This document shows, piece after piece, positions 26,489 to 34,504 of a stretch of DNA of 64,000 nucleotides; the stretch's first letter is position 1; the number at the start of each line of letters is the position of its first letter. The position numbers and the translations under genes were made by a program. Source of the DNA: Pseudomonadota bacterium (GTDB taxonomy: Bacteria; Pseudomonadota; Gammaproteobacteria; Burkholderiales; Burkholderiaceae_C); NCBI GenBank assembly GCA_018241225.1, contig JAFEEG010000047.1, positions 16,351 to 80,350 of the forward strand, written 5' to 3'. Under the pieces are notes generated by a model that did no database searches, had not been told where the DNA came from, and saw nothing but the letters and a program-made list of their open reading frames with translations.

Positions 26489-26781
26489 CCATGCGCCACA
26501 TCGTGATATTCCGCCGCAAGTCGGACGTGCCCGCCAACGCCGAGCTCGAATCGGCGCTGACCAGCCGCATGGCCAACCTCGGGGCGCAGATCCCTGCCAT
26601 ACAGGGCTGGAAGTTCGCGAAGAACGAGTTGGATCGGCCGATCTGCTGGGGCTACGTGCTCGAATCGGAAGTAGCCGACGCCAAGGCGCTGGACGACTAC
26701 TTGTTCCACCCACTGCACCAGGCGCTGGTCGCCGACCTCAAGCCCTATTTCGAGTGGGCTGCGGTCGACTACACCGTCTGA
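26485..26781 (+). CDS. Dabb (stress-responsive A/B barrel) domain protein
   Basis: A 98-residue ferredoxin-like alpha/beta barrel protein with the Dabb signature MRHIVIFRRK at the start and the closing HPLHQALVADLKPYFEWAAVDYTV. The start overlaps the TGA of the aldehyde dehydrogenase (ATGA); a second Met two codons later is possible. Dabb proteins form dimers and are often small accessory enzymes or binding proteins in catabolic operons. Role here unknown. Confidence 0.8.
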   Translation: MTMRHIVIFRRKSDVPANAELESALTSRMANLGAQIPAIQGWKFAKNELDRPICWGYVLESEVADAKALDDYLFHPLHQALVADLKPYFEWAAVDYTV

Positions 26782-26795
26782 AGCGGGCTGCGGCC

Positions 26796-27860
26796 ATGAG
26801 CAAGGTCCAGGCGGACGCCACGCTGTGGCCACGCGCTGCCCTCGAGGGCGATGTCATCTGCCTCTTCGTTGCCGCCGGACTCTCCGAGCCCAAGGCAGGC
26901 AGCGTCGCGCGCACGCTGATCCTCGCGGACATGATGGGCCATGCCACCCATGGACTGGCGCTGGCGCCTGGCTATGTCCAGGCACTGAAGACCGGCGACA
27001 TGGCGCGCGACGGCGAGCCCGAAGTCATCTCGGATCGAGGCGCGTGCGTGGCATGGAAGGGCCATCGGCTGCCAGGCGCATGGCTGGTCGAACGGGGCAT
27101 CGACCTCGCACTCGAGCGCATTGCCGCTTGTGGCGTTTTCACGCTCACGATCGCCGGCAGCCATCACACCGGCGCGCTCGCGACCTACCTGCCTCGCTTG
27201 ACCGAGCGCGGCCTGCTGCCCATCCTCAGTTGCTCCGGGCCAGCGGCCGCCGGCGTCGCCCCCTTCGGTGGCACGCGCAGCCTGTTCACACCCAATCCGA
27301 TTGCCGCGGGCATCCCCACGTCCGGTGATCCCGTGCTGCTGGACATCAGCGCCTCCATCACGACCAACAACCGGGCCAAGCAACTCGTGAAGGCAGGCCA
27401 GCGCTTCCCTGCCCCCTGGGTACTGGATGCCCAGGGGCTGCCCACCGATGACCCGGCCGCGGCCGTGTCCGGCGGGGGGAGCCTCCTGCCCATTGGCGGC
27501 CTGGACCATGGGCACAAAGGGTACGGCCTGGCATTGCTGGTGGAGGCATTGACCCAGGGGCTCTCCGGGTTGGGGCGCCATTCACGGCCCAGCGGGACGC
27601 TCATGAACGTCTTCCTGCAGGTGATCGACCCTGACGCATTCGGTGGCCGGGCATCCTTCGAGGCCGAAAGCACCTGGCTTGTCGAGGCATGTAGGACCAA
27701 TCCGCCTCGACCCGGCGTGGCAAAAGTCCGTGTCCCAGGCGAGCATGCGATGTCGCAGCAGCGCATTGCACAGGCGCAAGGGGTGCCGCTGTCGCGTGCT
27801 GTCGCCGACGCCCTGGCGGCATGCATGGTCGAACATGGGGTCGTTCGTACGACCGCGTAG
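26796..27860 (+). CDS. Malate/L-lactate dehydrogenase-family (Ldh2) oxidoreductase B
   Basis: A 354-residue paralogue of the gene at 19677, sharing ADMMGHATHGLALAP near the N-terminus, AGSHHTGALATYL with the conserved histidine pair, and NPIAAGIPTSGDPVLLD. The ATG at 26796 follows the Dabb stop by 14 bp; the open frame continues far upstream through other genes and is not used. Last gene of the RraA-type operon, it probably reduces a 2-oxo acid or oxidises a 2-hydroxy acid made in the pathway. Confidence 0.87.
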   Translation: MSKVQADATLWPRAALEGDVICLFVAAGLSEPKAGSVARTLILADMMGHATHGLALAPGYVQALKTGDMARDGEPEVISDRGACVAWKGHRLPGAWLVERGIDLALERIAACGVFTLTIAGSHHTGALATYLPRLTERGLLPILSCSGPAAAGVAPFGGTRSLFTPNPIAAGIPTSGDPVLLDISASITTNNRAKQLVKAGQRFPAPWVLDAQGLPTDDPAAAVSGGGSLLPIGGLDHGHKGYGLALLVEALTQGLSGLGRHSRPSGTLMNVFLQVIDPDAFGGRASFEAESTWLVEACRTNPPRPGVAKVRVPGEHAMSQQRIAQAQGVPLSRAVADALAACMVEHGVVRTTA

Positions 27861-27946
27861 CGATGCCTGTCGGGCCTTGTGCTCGCCTTGAGCCGAGGAC
27901 CGTCGCAAGTCCCGCTTAGACTTTCGACAACTTCGATTGCTTTTTC

Positions 27947-29227
27947 ATGCTGCCGGCGCCACATCCTGAACGCGCTTCACTTCACAACGAAGTCCATGCC
28001 CGTCCGCCCGAGGCAATGGCGGCGCCTTTGGCCATCGCGCATCTGGTCATGCTGGCCGATGCCACACAGCGGGCGGACAGCCGCCGTCACCTGGCGGCAC
28101 TGCTGAACGACCACCATGTCTCCGCTCCGGACGACAGCACCACTCACCTGCGCGTCGACCTGGGTGCCTTCAGGCTTCGATGGGAACTGCACACCGAGTT
28201 CGTCACCTGGACGTTCACGGTGCGCCTGCGGGACGATGAGTTCGCCGGTCACCGCCTTCCCAGCGCAGTCGAGGCGGTGTCGCAGGAATGGCTCGCACAC
28301 CTGCCGGGCCAATGTCTGAGTAGTCTGGACGTGTGGGTGCTTCCCGGTACGCGAAGCGCCACCGACACCTGGCGCCCACAACTACTCAGGGAAGACGCCT
28401 TGCTGGGTTCGGCCGTGGCCAATCACCAAGCCCAGGTGTTCACCGATTTCGTCATTCATCCGAATGGCTCTTCCCGCTTTCTCGTGTATGCGGACGACCT
28501 TCCGCCCCGCAGGCTGGGCCGGTTGGTACAGCGCCTGCTGGAAATCGAAACCTACCGGATGGCCGGCATGCTGGGCCTCCCAGCTGCACGGGCAGCCGGA
28601 GCCGCACTGTCGAGTGCAGAAGGCGACCTGGCGGAGATCGCGCTGGCCATCCGCAGTGCGCAGCGGCAGGAAGAGCCCAAGCTTCTCGACCGGCTCACGC
28701 GCCTGGCGGCGCATGTGGAAAGTCAGTACGCGACGACGCATTCCCGCTTTTCCGCGAGTTCGGCGTATTTCGAGTTGATGGATCAGCGCATCGCACAAAT
28801 CAACGAGGTGCCGTTGGAGGGTCTGCAGACGATCGGCGAGTTCATCGAGCGGCGCGTGACGCCTGCGCGCAAAACCTGCGAATGGGCGGCGAGGCGCCAA
28901 GATGCTCTCTCTGGCCGCGTCTCGCGGGTCAGCAACCTCTTGCGCACCCGGGTGGAGATCGAGCAACAGCAGAGCAGCCAGGCCCTGCTGGAGGCGCTGA
29001 ACCAGCGCCAAGACCTTCAGCTGAAGCTTCAGGCGACTGTCGAGGGCTTGTCGGTGGCCGCCATCACCTACTACATCGTCGGGTTGGTGGGGTATCTCGC
29101 CAAGGGTGGCCAGAGCATCGGCTGGCCCTTGTCAGTCGAATCCACAACCGCGCTCGCCATTCCCATCGTGGGCCTCAGCGTGTGGTTGTCGCTTCGACGG
29201 CTGCACCGAAGCATGTTCAGGCACTGA
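27947..29227 (+). CDS. DUF3422 family membrane protein
   Basis: A 426-residue protein with the start typical of DUF3422, HPERASLHNEVHARPPEAM, a central helical region around ALLEALNQRQDLQLKLQAT, and two C-terminal hydrophobic segments (LSVAAITYYIVGLVGYLAKG and IPIVGLSVWLSL). DUF3422 proteins are uncharacterised predicted inner-membrane proteins common in proteobacteria. It is probably not part of the sugar-acid pathway: it has an 86-bp upstream gap and ends at a convergent hairpin. Confidence 0.88.
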   Translation: MLPAPHPERASLHNEVHARPPEAMAAPLAIAHLVMLADATQRADSRRHLAALLNDHHVSAPDDSTTHLRVDLGAFRLRWELHTEFVTWTFTVRLRDDEFAGHRLPSAVEAVSQEWLAHLPGQCLSSLDVWVLPGTRSATDTWRPQLLREDALLGSAVANHQAQVFTDFVIHPNGSSRFLVYADDLPPRRLGRLVQRLLEIETYRMAGMLGLPAARAAGAALSSAEGDLAEIALAIRSAQRQEEPKLLDRLTRLAAHVESQYATTHSRFSASSAYFELMDQRIAQINEVPLEGLQTIGEFIERRVTPARKTCEWAARRQDALSGRVSRVSNLLRTRVEIEQQQSSQALLEALNQRQDLQLKLQATVEGLSVAAITYYIVGLVGYLAKGGQSIGWPLSVESTTALAIPIVGLSVWLSLRRLHRSMFRH

Positions 29228-29232
29228 GCGCC

Positions 29233-29287
29233 GGAGTTCGGCACTGCAGCGCCCGGTGCGCGCGATCACGGGCGCTTGCCGAACTCC
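29233..29287. terminator. Long inverted repeat between convergent genes
   Basis: GGAGTTCGGCA (29233-29243) pairs with TGCCGAACTCC (29277-29287), and inside it AGCGCCCG (29248-29255) pairs with CGGGCGCT (29269-29276): 19 bp of perfect pairing with one 4-nt bulge and a 13-nt loop. The right arm is the 3' end of the talarate/galactarate dehydratase gene including its last codons. It probably acts as a bidirectional transcription barrier or RNA-stabilising stem. Confidence 0.55.
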
Positions 29288-30462
29288 TCGGTCTCCGCCG
29301 TCCACCGCAGCGCCTGCTCGCTCAGGCTGAAGCCCAGGCCCGGCCGGTCGGACACGTACATACGTCCGTCCTTGAGCTGCATCTGCTCGTTGAACATCGG
29401 GCCCAGCCATTCGAAGTGCTCCAGCCAGGGCTCGATCGGGTACGCGGCCGCCAGGTGCAGGTGGATCTCCATGGCGAAGTGTGGCGCGAGCTTGCGTCCC
29501 TTGAAGCCCCCCAGCGCCATGATCTGCAGGAAAGGCGTGATGCCGCCCACGCGGGGCGCGTCGGGCTGGATGAAGTCGCTGCCCTCGCTCATGATCAGCT
29601 GCGCGTGCTCGCCGAAGCTGGTGAGCATCTCGCCCGTGGCGATCGCGGTGTCGAAGCGCGCTGCCAACTGCGCATGGCCCTCGAAGTCGTAGGCATCGAG
29701 CGGTTCCTCGATCCAGGTGAGGTCGAACCCCTCGAAAGCACGACATGCTCGCGTGGCCTTCTGCCGATCCCATTGCTGGTTGGCATCGACCATCAGCGGG
29801 AACGAATCGCCCAGCAGTTTGCGCACGGCGCCGACCCGCTCGATGTCGATGGCCAGGTCGGGCTGGCCGACCTTGAGCTTGATGCCGCCGATGCCGCTTT
29901 CACGCGAGATCTCGACGTTCTTCAGCACTTGGTCCAGCGGCGTGTGCAGGTAGCCGCCCGAGGTGTTGTAGCACTGCACCGAATCGCGCTCGGCGCCCAG
30001 GAGTTTGGCCAGCGGCAGCTTGGCGCGCTTGGCCTTCAGGTCCCACAAGGCAATGTCGAAGGGCGCGATGGCCTGTGTCGTCAGCCCGCTGCGGCCCATG
30101 CTGGCGCCAGCCCACAGCAGCTGGGTGAACAGCCGCGAGATGTCGTTCGGGTCTTCGCCGATCAGGTTGGGGGCCAGTTCCTTCGCGTGCGCGTACATGC
30201 CGGGTCCGCCTGCGCGCTTGGAATAGCCGAAGCCAATGCCGGAGTGCCCGTCGCGCGTGGCGATCTCGGCAAAGATGAATGCGATCTCGGTCAGCGGCTT
30301 CTGCCTGCCGGTGAGCACCTTGGCATCGCTGACCGGTGTGGCCAACGGCAGGTACACCAGCGACAGCTTGATGTGCGCGATGCGGTCGCCGGTCTCGGCG
30401 GCCGTGCGCGCGTCGGCGCCGACCTGGGCATAGGAAACTACGTTTGATTCGACAGCTTTCAT
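29266..30462 (-). CDS. L-talarate/galactarate dehydratase-like enolase-superfamily enzyme
   Basis: A 398-residue mandelate-racemase-subgroup enzyme. Catalytic residues fall at K195-L-K197 (GGIKLKVG), metal ligands D226 (VDANQQW), E252 (IEEPL) and E278 (TGEML), and the Asp-His dyad D301/H328 (LAPHFAMEIH). K197 and H328 carry the numbering I recall for the Salmonella L-talarate/galactarate dehydratase. The reaction removes water from a hexarate to give 5-dehydro-4-deoxyglucarate. Last gene of the leftward operon, 3 bp after the Bug receptor, in line with aldarate use. Confidence 0.88.
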   Translation of the reverse strand: MKAVESNVVSYAQVGADARTAAETGDRIAHIKLSLVYLPLATPVSDAKVLTGRQKPLTEIAFIFAEIATRDGHSGIGFGYSKRAGGPGMYAHAKELAPNLIGEDPNDISRLFTQLLWAGASMGRSGLTTQAIAPFDIALWDLKAKRAKLPLAKLLGAERDSVQCYNTSGGYLHTPLDQVLKNVEISRESGIGGIKLKVGQPDLAIDIERVGAVRKLLGDSFPLMVDANQQWDRQKATRACRAFEGFDLTWIEEPLDAYDFEGHAQLAARFDTAIATGEMLTSFGEHAQLIMSEGSDFIQPDAPRVGGITPFLQIMALGGFKGRKLAPHFAMEIHLHLAAAYPIEPWLEHFEWLGPMFNEQMQLKDGRMYVSDRPGLGFSLSEQALRWTAETEEFGKRP

Positions 30463-30465
30463 CGC

Positions 30466-31437
30466 TCAGTCCAGTTTGATGCCGGCGGTCTGAACGACCT
30501 TCGACCAGCGGTTGATTTCGTCATTGACGAACTTCGTGTAATCGCTCGACTTGGAGGCGAGCACCACGAAGCCGTTGGCTTCCAGTTTGCCGCGCACAGC
30601 CGGATCGCTGAATGCAGCGACCATCGCCGCCTCCAGCTTGTCCACGATGGCCTTGGGCGTGCCCTTGGGCGCCGACAGGCCGGTCCACGACACGGCGGTG
30701 AAGCCGGGGTAGCCCGACTCCGCCACCGTGGGCACGTCCGGGAAGAGCGGGTTGCGCTCGGCGCTGGTCACCACCAGGGCGCGCAACTTGCCGGTCTTCA
30801 CAAACGGCAGCACCGCATCCTGGTTGGTGAACATGCCCGGGATCTGGTTGGCCACCACGTCATTAAGCGCCGGCGCGCCGCCCTTGTATGGAATGCCCAC
30901 CATGTTCAATCCGGCGACCTGCTTGAGGTATTCGGTGGTCACGTGCCCCGACGAAGCATTGACCTGCCCGTAGCTGAACTTGCCCGGATTGGCCTTCACC
31001 CAGGCGATGAATTCCTTGAAGGTCTTGGCCGGAAACTCGGGGTTGACCACCAGCACGTTGGGTCCGGCCGCCAGCTGCGAGATCTGCACGAAGTCGCGGG
31101 CCGAGTCATAGGACGGCTTGGGCGTGAAGCCGTGAATGATCGCGTTGCTGCCAATGCCCGAAAGCAGCAGCGTGTAGCCGTCCGGCGCCGCCTTGGCCAC
31201 CTGGTCGCTGCCAATGGCACCACCCGCGCCAGCCTTGTTGTCGACCACGAAGGGCTGCTTCAACTGCTTACCCAGGCCGTCCGCGATGAGCCGTCCCATG
31301 ATGTCGCTCGTCCCGCCGGCCGGGAATGGAACGATGATCTTGACGGCCCTGTTGGGATAGTCTGACTGGGCCTGTGCGGCGATCGGCAGCACGCTCGCGA
31401 GGGCCAGGGCGGCAGCCAGAAAATGGCGCTTGTTCAT
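30466..31437 (-). CDS. Bug/TctC-family solute-binding receptor 6
   Basis: A 323-residue receptor in the aldarate operon, with a signal peptide ending near AAQA-QSDYP and VPFPAGGTSDIMGR followed by VDNKAGAGGAIGSDQV. The ATG at 31437 behind AAGGAG was preferred over 31482. Its position between two dehydratase genes suggests that it binds an aldarate such as galactarate or glucarate. Confidence 0.91.
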   Translation of the reverse strand: MNKRHFLAAALALASVLPIAAQAQSDYPNRAVKIIVPFPAGGTSDIMGRLIADGLGKQLKQPFVVDNKAGAGGAIGSDQVAKAAPDGYTLLLSGIGSNAIIHGFTPKPSYDSARDFVQISQLAAGPNVLVVNPEFPAKTFKEFIAWVKANPGKFSYGQVNASSGHVTTEYLKQVAGLNMVGIPYKGGAPALNDVVANQIPGMFTNQDAVLPFVKTGKLRALVVTSAERNPLFPDVPTVAESGYPGFTAVSWTGLSAPKGTPKAIVDKLEAAMVAAFSDPAVRGKLEANGFVVLASKSSDYTKFVNDEINRWSKVVQTAGIKLD

Positions 31438-31569
31438 GGTGTGATGTCTCCTTGAATCCAGATGCGATTGAGTTGATCTCATTGAATCGGCTTTGCCAGC
31501 GGGCAGCCATGCAGGGCGTCCCCTAAGCTGACCGGCGTGTCCCGCCCACTGGGACAGAAGTGCTGCTTG

Positions 31570-33159
31570 TCAGTCCGCGATGCCCAAGGGCCAGGGCACG
31601 AACTCGTTCAGGCCCACGCCCAGGGCCTCACTCTTGGTCGGCTCTCCCGATGCATGGCGCAGGATCTGCTCGAAGATGGCGCGGCCCATCTGGTCGATGG
31701 TGGCTTCGCCATCGATGACGACACCGCAGTTGATGTCCATGTCGTTGGTCATGCGCGCATACATCGGCGTGTTGCTCGCAAGCTTGATGGTCGGCGCCGG
31801 CACCGAGCCGAAGCAGGAGCCGCGGCCTGTGGTGAAGCAGATCAGGTTCGCCCCGCCAGCGATCTGGCCGGTCGCCGACACCGGGTCGTAGCCAGGGGTG
31901 TCCATGAACACGAGGCCGTGCTGCATGACGGGCTCCGCGTATTCGTACACCTCCATCAGGGGCGCATTGCCGCCTTTCTTCGCACCACCCAGCGACTTCT
32001 CCAACACGTTGGCCAGGCCGCCGGCGTTGTTGCCCGGGCTCACGCGGCCGTTGATCTGCGTGTCGCGACCCTCGTTGTAGCGCAACCACCAGTCGATGCG
32101 TGCCACCAGCTTCTCGCCGACCTCGGGCGTAACGGCGCGGGCCGTGAGCGTGTGCTCGACGCCGAAGATCTCCGAGGTCTCCGACAGGATGGCCGTGCCG
32201 CCGTGCTCGATCAGGATCTCCATCGCACGGCCCAGTGCGGGGTTGGCAGACAGGCCCGAGAACCCGTCCGAGCCCCCACATTGGAGACCGATGCTGATGT
32301 GCTCGGCCGAGACCGGCTCGCGCCGGACCGCGTTGGCCGCAGCGAGCATGCCGCGCACCTGCTCGATGCCGGCGGCGATGGCCTTCTTCGTGCCGCCAGC
32401 CTGCTGGATGACCAGGGTCTGCAGCATGGCACCCGGTACCAGCTTTTGGTGGGCCAGGAACTCATCCAGCGCGTTGACTTCATCGCCGAGTGACACCACC
32501 AGCGCGCCGACCGTGTTGGGGTGGCGGATGTAGCCGCCGATGGTTCGCCGCAGCAGTTCCATGGGCTCGCCGCTTCGCTCCATGCCAGCGCCCTGCTCGT
32601 GCACGAACGGCACGACACCATCCAACTGCGGGAAGGCCGCCAGTTCTTCCGTATCGAAATGGCTGGCAATCTTGCGTGCCACGGTGGCGGCACCATGGCC
32701 AACGATGAACACGCCGACGTAGTTGCGTGTCGCAATGCGGCCATCGGCGCGCACGATGCCCTGGAAGGTGGCCCGCTGCGCAGTGGGCAGCAGCGTCGTC
32801 GGCACATAGTCCTGGCCGTGGCGGTAGTCCTTGATCAGATCGCCGAACGCAATGTTGTGGCTGTGCATCCAGGTGCCTGCCGGCAGGTCCTCGGATGCGA
32901 AGCCGATCACGGTGTTGTACTTGAGCACGGGTTCGCCCTTGGCGATGAAACGTGCGGCCAGCTTGTGACCGGCGGGTACCGGCTGCAGGGTTGTGACGCC
33001 TTCGCTGGGCACGGCGGTGCCAGCCGGCACCTCGATCCGTGCCACGACAACGTTGTCCTTCGCGTCCAGGCGGATGAAGGGGTTGCGCTGGACGGCCTCC
33101 GAAGGCTTCACGGTCGATGCAATCGTCGGAACGATGGCGGCGGTAGTTGCTGTGTTCAT
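31570..33159 (-). CDS. UxaA/GarD-family dehydratase with SAF domain
   Basis: A 529-residue sugar-acid dehydratase. Residues about 25-110 form the SAF domain (IRLDAKDNVVVARIEVPAGTAVP to GTWMHSHNI). The rest is the galactarate/altronate dehydratase catalytic part, with GYVR-like GIVRADGRIATRNYVGVF, the GLQCGGSDGFSGLSANPALG motif and FTTGRGSCFGSVPAPTIK. The family converts D-galactarate (GarD) or D-altronate (UxaA) by dehydration with Fe2+. No altronate-forming reductase (UxaB) or uronate isomerase (UxaC) is present, so an aldarate substrate is more likely. The start at 33159 skips eight codons overlapping the neighbour. Confidence 0.87.
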   Translation of the reverse strand: MNTATTAAIVPTIASTVKPSEAVQRNPFIRLDAKDNVVVARIEVPAGTAVPSEGVTTLQPVPAGHKLAARFIAKGEPVLKYNTVIGFASEDLPAGTWMHSHNIAFGDLIKDYRHGQDYVPTTLLPTAQRATFQGIVRADGRIATRNYVGVFIVGHGAATVARKIASHFDTEELAAFPQLDGVVPFVHEQGAGMERSGEPMELLRRTIGGYIRHPNTVGALVVSLGDEVNALDEFLAHQKLVPGAMLQTLVIQQAGGTKKAIAAGIEQVRGMLAAANAVRREPVSAEHISIGLQCGGSDGFSGLSANPALGRAMEILIEHGGTAILSETSEIFGVEHTLTARAVTPEVGEKLVARIDWWLRYNEGRDTQINGRVSPGNNAGGLANVLEKSLGGAKKGGNAPLMEVYEYAEPVMQHGLVFMDTPGYDPVSATGQIAGGANLICFTTGRGSCFGSVPAPTIKLASNTPMYARMTNDMDINCGVVIDGEATIDQMGRAIFEQILRHASGEPTKSEALGVGLNEFVPWPLGIAD

Positions 33160-33179
33160 GTGGGGTGCTTCCTCTTGTC

Positions 33180-34358
33180 TCAAGCCAGAACGCCAATCGG
33201 CCAGGGCACGAACTCATCGCGCCCCACGCCGAGCTCTTCGCTCTTGGTCGGCTCACCCGAGGCATGCGCCAGCATCCGCTCGAACACCAACTGCCCCATG
33301 TGCTCGATGCTGATCTCGCCTGCCAGCACGCTTCCGCAATCGATGTCGAGGTCGTCCTCCATCCGGGCAAAGACGGCCGAGTTGCTGGCCAGCTTCACGG
33401 TGGGCACGGGTGCGGCGCCAAAGCCCGTCCCTGCCCCGGTGGTGAGACAAACCATGGTGGCGCCGCTGGCGATCTGGCCCGTGGCGGACACGGCGACGTA
33501 AGCCGGCGCGTCCATGAACACCAGGCCGCGCTCGGTGACCGGATGCGCGTACTCGTAGACCGCTCGCAGCGCGGAGTTGCCCGCGCGCTGCAATCCGGCG
33601 CCCTCCCCATCTGCGCAGGACTTGCGGCTCATCCGTGTGTCCCGTCCGGCCGAGTAGCTTTTCCACCACTGGATGCGCTGCTCCAGTTGCGCGCCCACTT
33701 CCGGATTGGCGGCTCGCGCCACCGCCTGCCCTGCAACTGGCGCGAGATCGCTGGTGGCGGAAAGAATCGCTGTGCCGCCATGGCGAACCAGCAGGTCGAT
33801 GGCCGCACCCAGCGCCGGGTTGGCCGACAGGGCCGTGTCGCCGTCGACCCCGGCGGACTGCAAGCCCACGACCAGATGCTCAACCGCAACGGCTTGTCGC
33901 TGGCAGCAATTCGCCTCGGGCAGCATCGCCTCGATCGCGGCGATGCCCGCTTCGATGGTGTTGGCGGTGCCGCCGATTTCTTGCATGACCAGCATGTGGA
34001 GCATCGGCCCGGGTACGAGCTTCTCCTGCTCGAAGAAGGCCCGGATGTTGTTGCGCTCGCAACCCAGCGCGATCACCACGGCGCCGGCGATGTTCGGATT
34101 TCGCACGGTCCCCGCGATGGTGCGGCGAAGCAGATTCATCGGCTCGCCGGTGGCTTCCATGCCGCAGCCGATCTCATGGACGAAAGGCAGCACGCCGTCC
34201 ACGTTGGGGAAGGCAGCCAGGCGCTTGGCGGAAAAGTGGTCGGCAATACGCCGCGCCGCCGTGGCGCCGCAGTTGCCCACCACGAACACGCCCAGGTGGT
34301 TGCGCGTGCCGACCCGGCCATCGGGCCGCACATAGCCCTCGAAAGTGACATCCTGCAT
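33180..34358 (-). CDS. UxaA/GarD-family dehydratase lacking the SAF domain
   Basis: A 392-residue paralogue of the gene at 31570 that starts directly with the catalytic part, MQDVTFEGYVRPDGRVGTRNHLGVF, and keeps GLQSAGVDGDTALSANPALG and LTTGAGTGFGAAPVPTVK. Several Cys/Gly positions differ: GLQCGGSDG becomes GLQSAGVDG, so a cysteine present in the paralogue is lost. The ATG at 34358 was chosen because an upstream extension would run through the operator. It is first in the four-gene operon. It may form a heteromeric enzyme with the SAF-containing partner or use a different substrate. Confidence 0.83.
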   Translation of the reverse strand: MQDVTFEGYVRPDGRVGTRNHLGVFVVGNCGATAARRIADHFSAKRLAAFPNVDGVLPFVHEIGCGMEATGEPMNLLRRTIAGTVRNPNIAGAVVIALGCERNNIRAFFEQEKLVPGPMLHMLVMQEIGGTANTIEAGIAAIEAMLPEANCCQRQAVAVEHLVVGLQSAGVDGDTALSANPALGAAIDLLVRHGGTAILSATSDLAPVAGQAVARAANPEVGAQLEQRIQWWKSYSAGRDTRMSRKSCADGEGAGLQRAGNSALRAVYEYAHPVTERGLVFMDAPAYVAVSATGQIASGATMVCLTTGAGTGFGAAPVPTVKLASNSAVFARMEDDLDIDCGSVLAGEISIEHMGQLVFERMLAHASGEPTKSEELGVGRDEFVPWPIGVLA

Positions 34359-34373
34359 CGTGGATCCTTGAAA

Positions 34374-34387
34374 TGGAAGCGCTTTCA
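34374..34387. promoter_or_regulatory. LacI-family operator copy 1
   Basis: TGGAAGCGCTTTCA has a central GCGC and near-perfect twofold symmetry, typical of LacI-family sites. It lies 16 bp upstream of the first UxaA-type gene (minus strand). Confidence 0.65.
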
Positions 34388-34402
34388 TTTCTAACCAAAC
34401 AA

Positions 34403-34420
34403 AATGGGCATTTGCCCATT
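34403..34420. repeat. Palindrome between the two LacI operators
   Basis: AATGGGCA (34403-34410) and TGCCCATT (34413-34420) form an 8-bp perfect inverted repeat with a 2-bp centre. It may be a site for another regulator or overlap a promoter. Confidence 0.4.
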
Positions 34421-34459
34421 TGCATGTCTTGCCGTTCTTCGGCGCTGGACGAGATTGTA

Positions 34460-34473
34460 TGGAAGCGCTTTCA
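34460..34473. promoter_or_regulatory. LacI-family operator copy 2
   Basis: A second identical TGGAAGCGCTTTCA, 86 bp from the first, close to the start of the rightward LacI gene pair. Two identical sites in a divergent region allow co-regulation and possibly looping. Confidence 0.65.
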
Positions 34474-34504
34474 TCAACGCAAGGGCCGCGGTATAACCCT
34501 GCCC

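Noticed and set aside
28333-30447. Plus-strand open frame of 704 codons
   Set aside because: Overlaps DUF3422 in another frame and is antisense to the talarate/galactarate dehydratase; no family motif.
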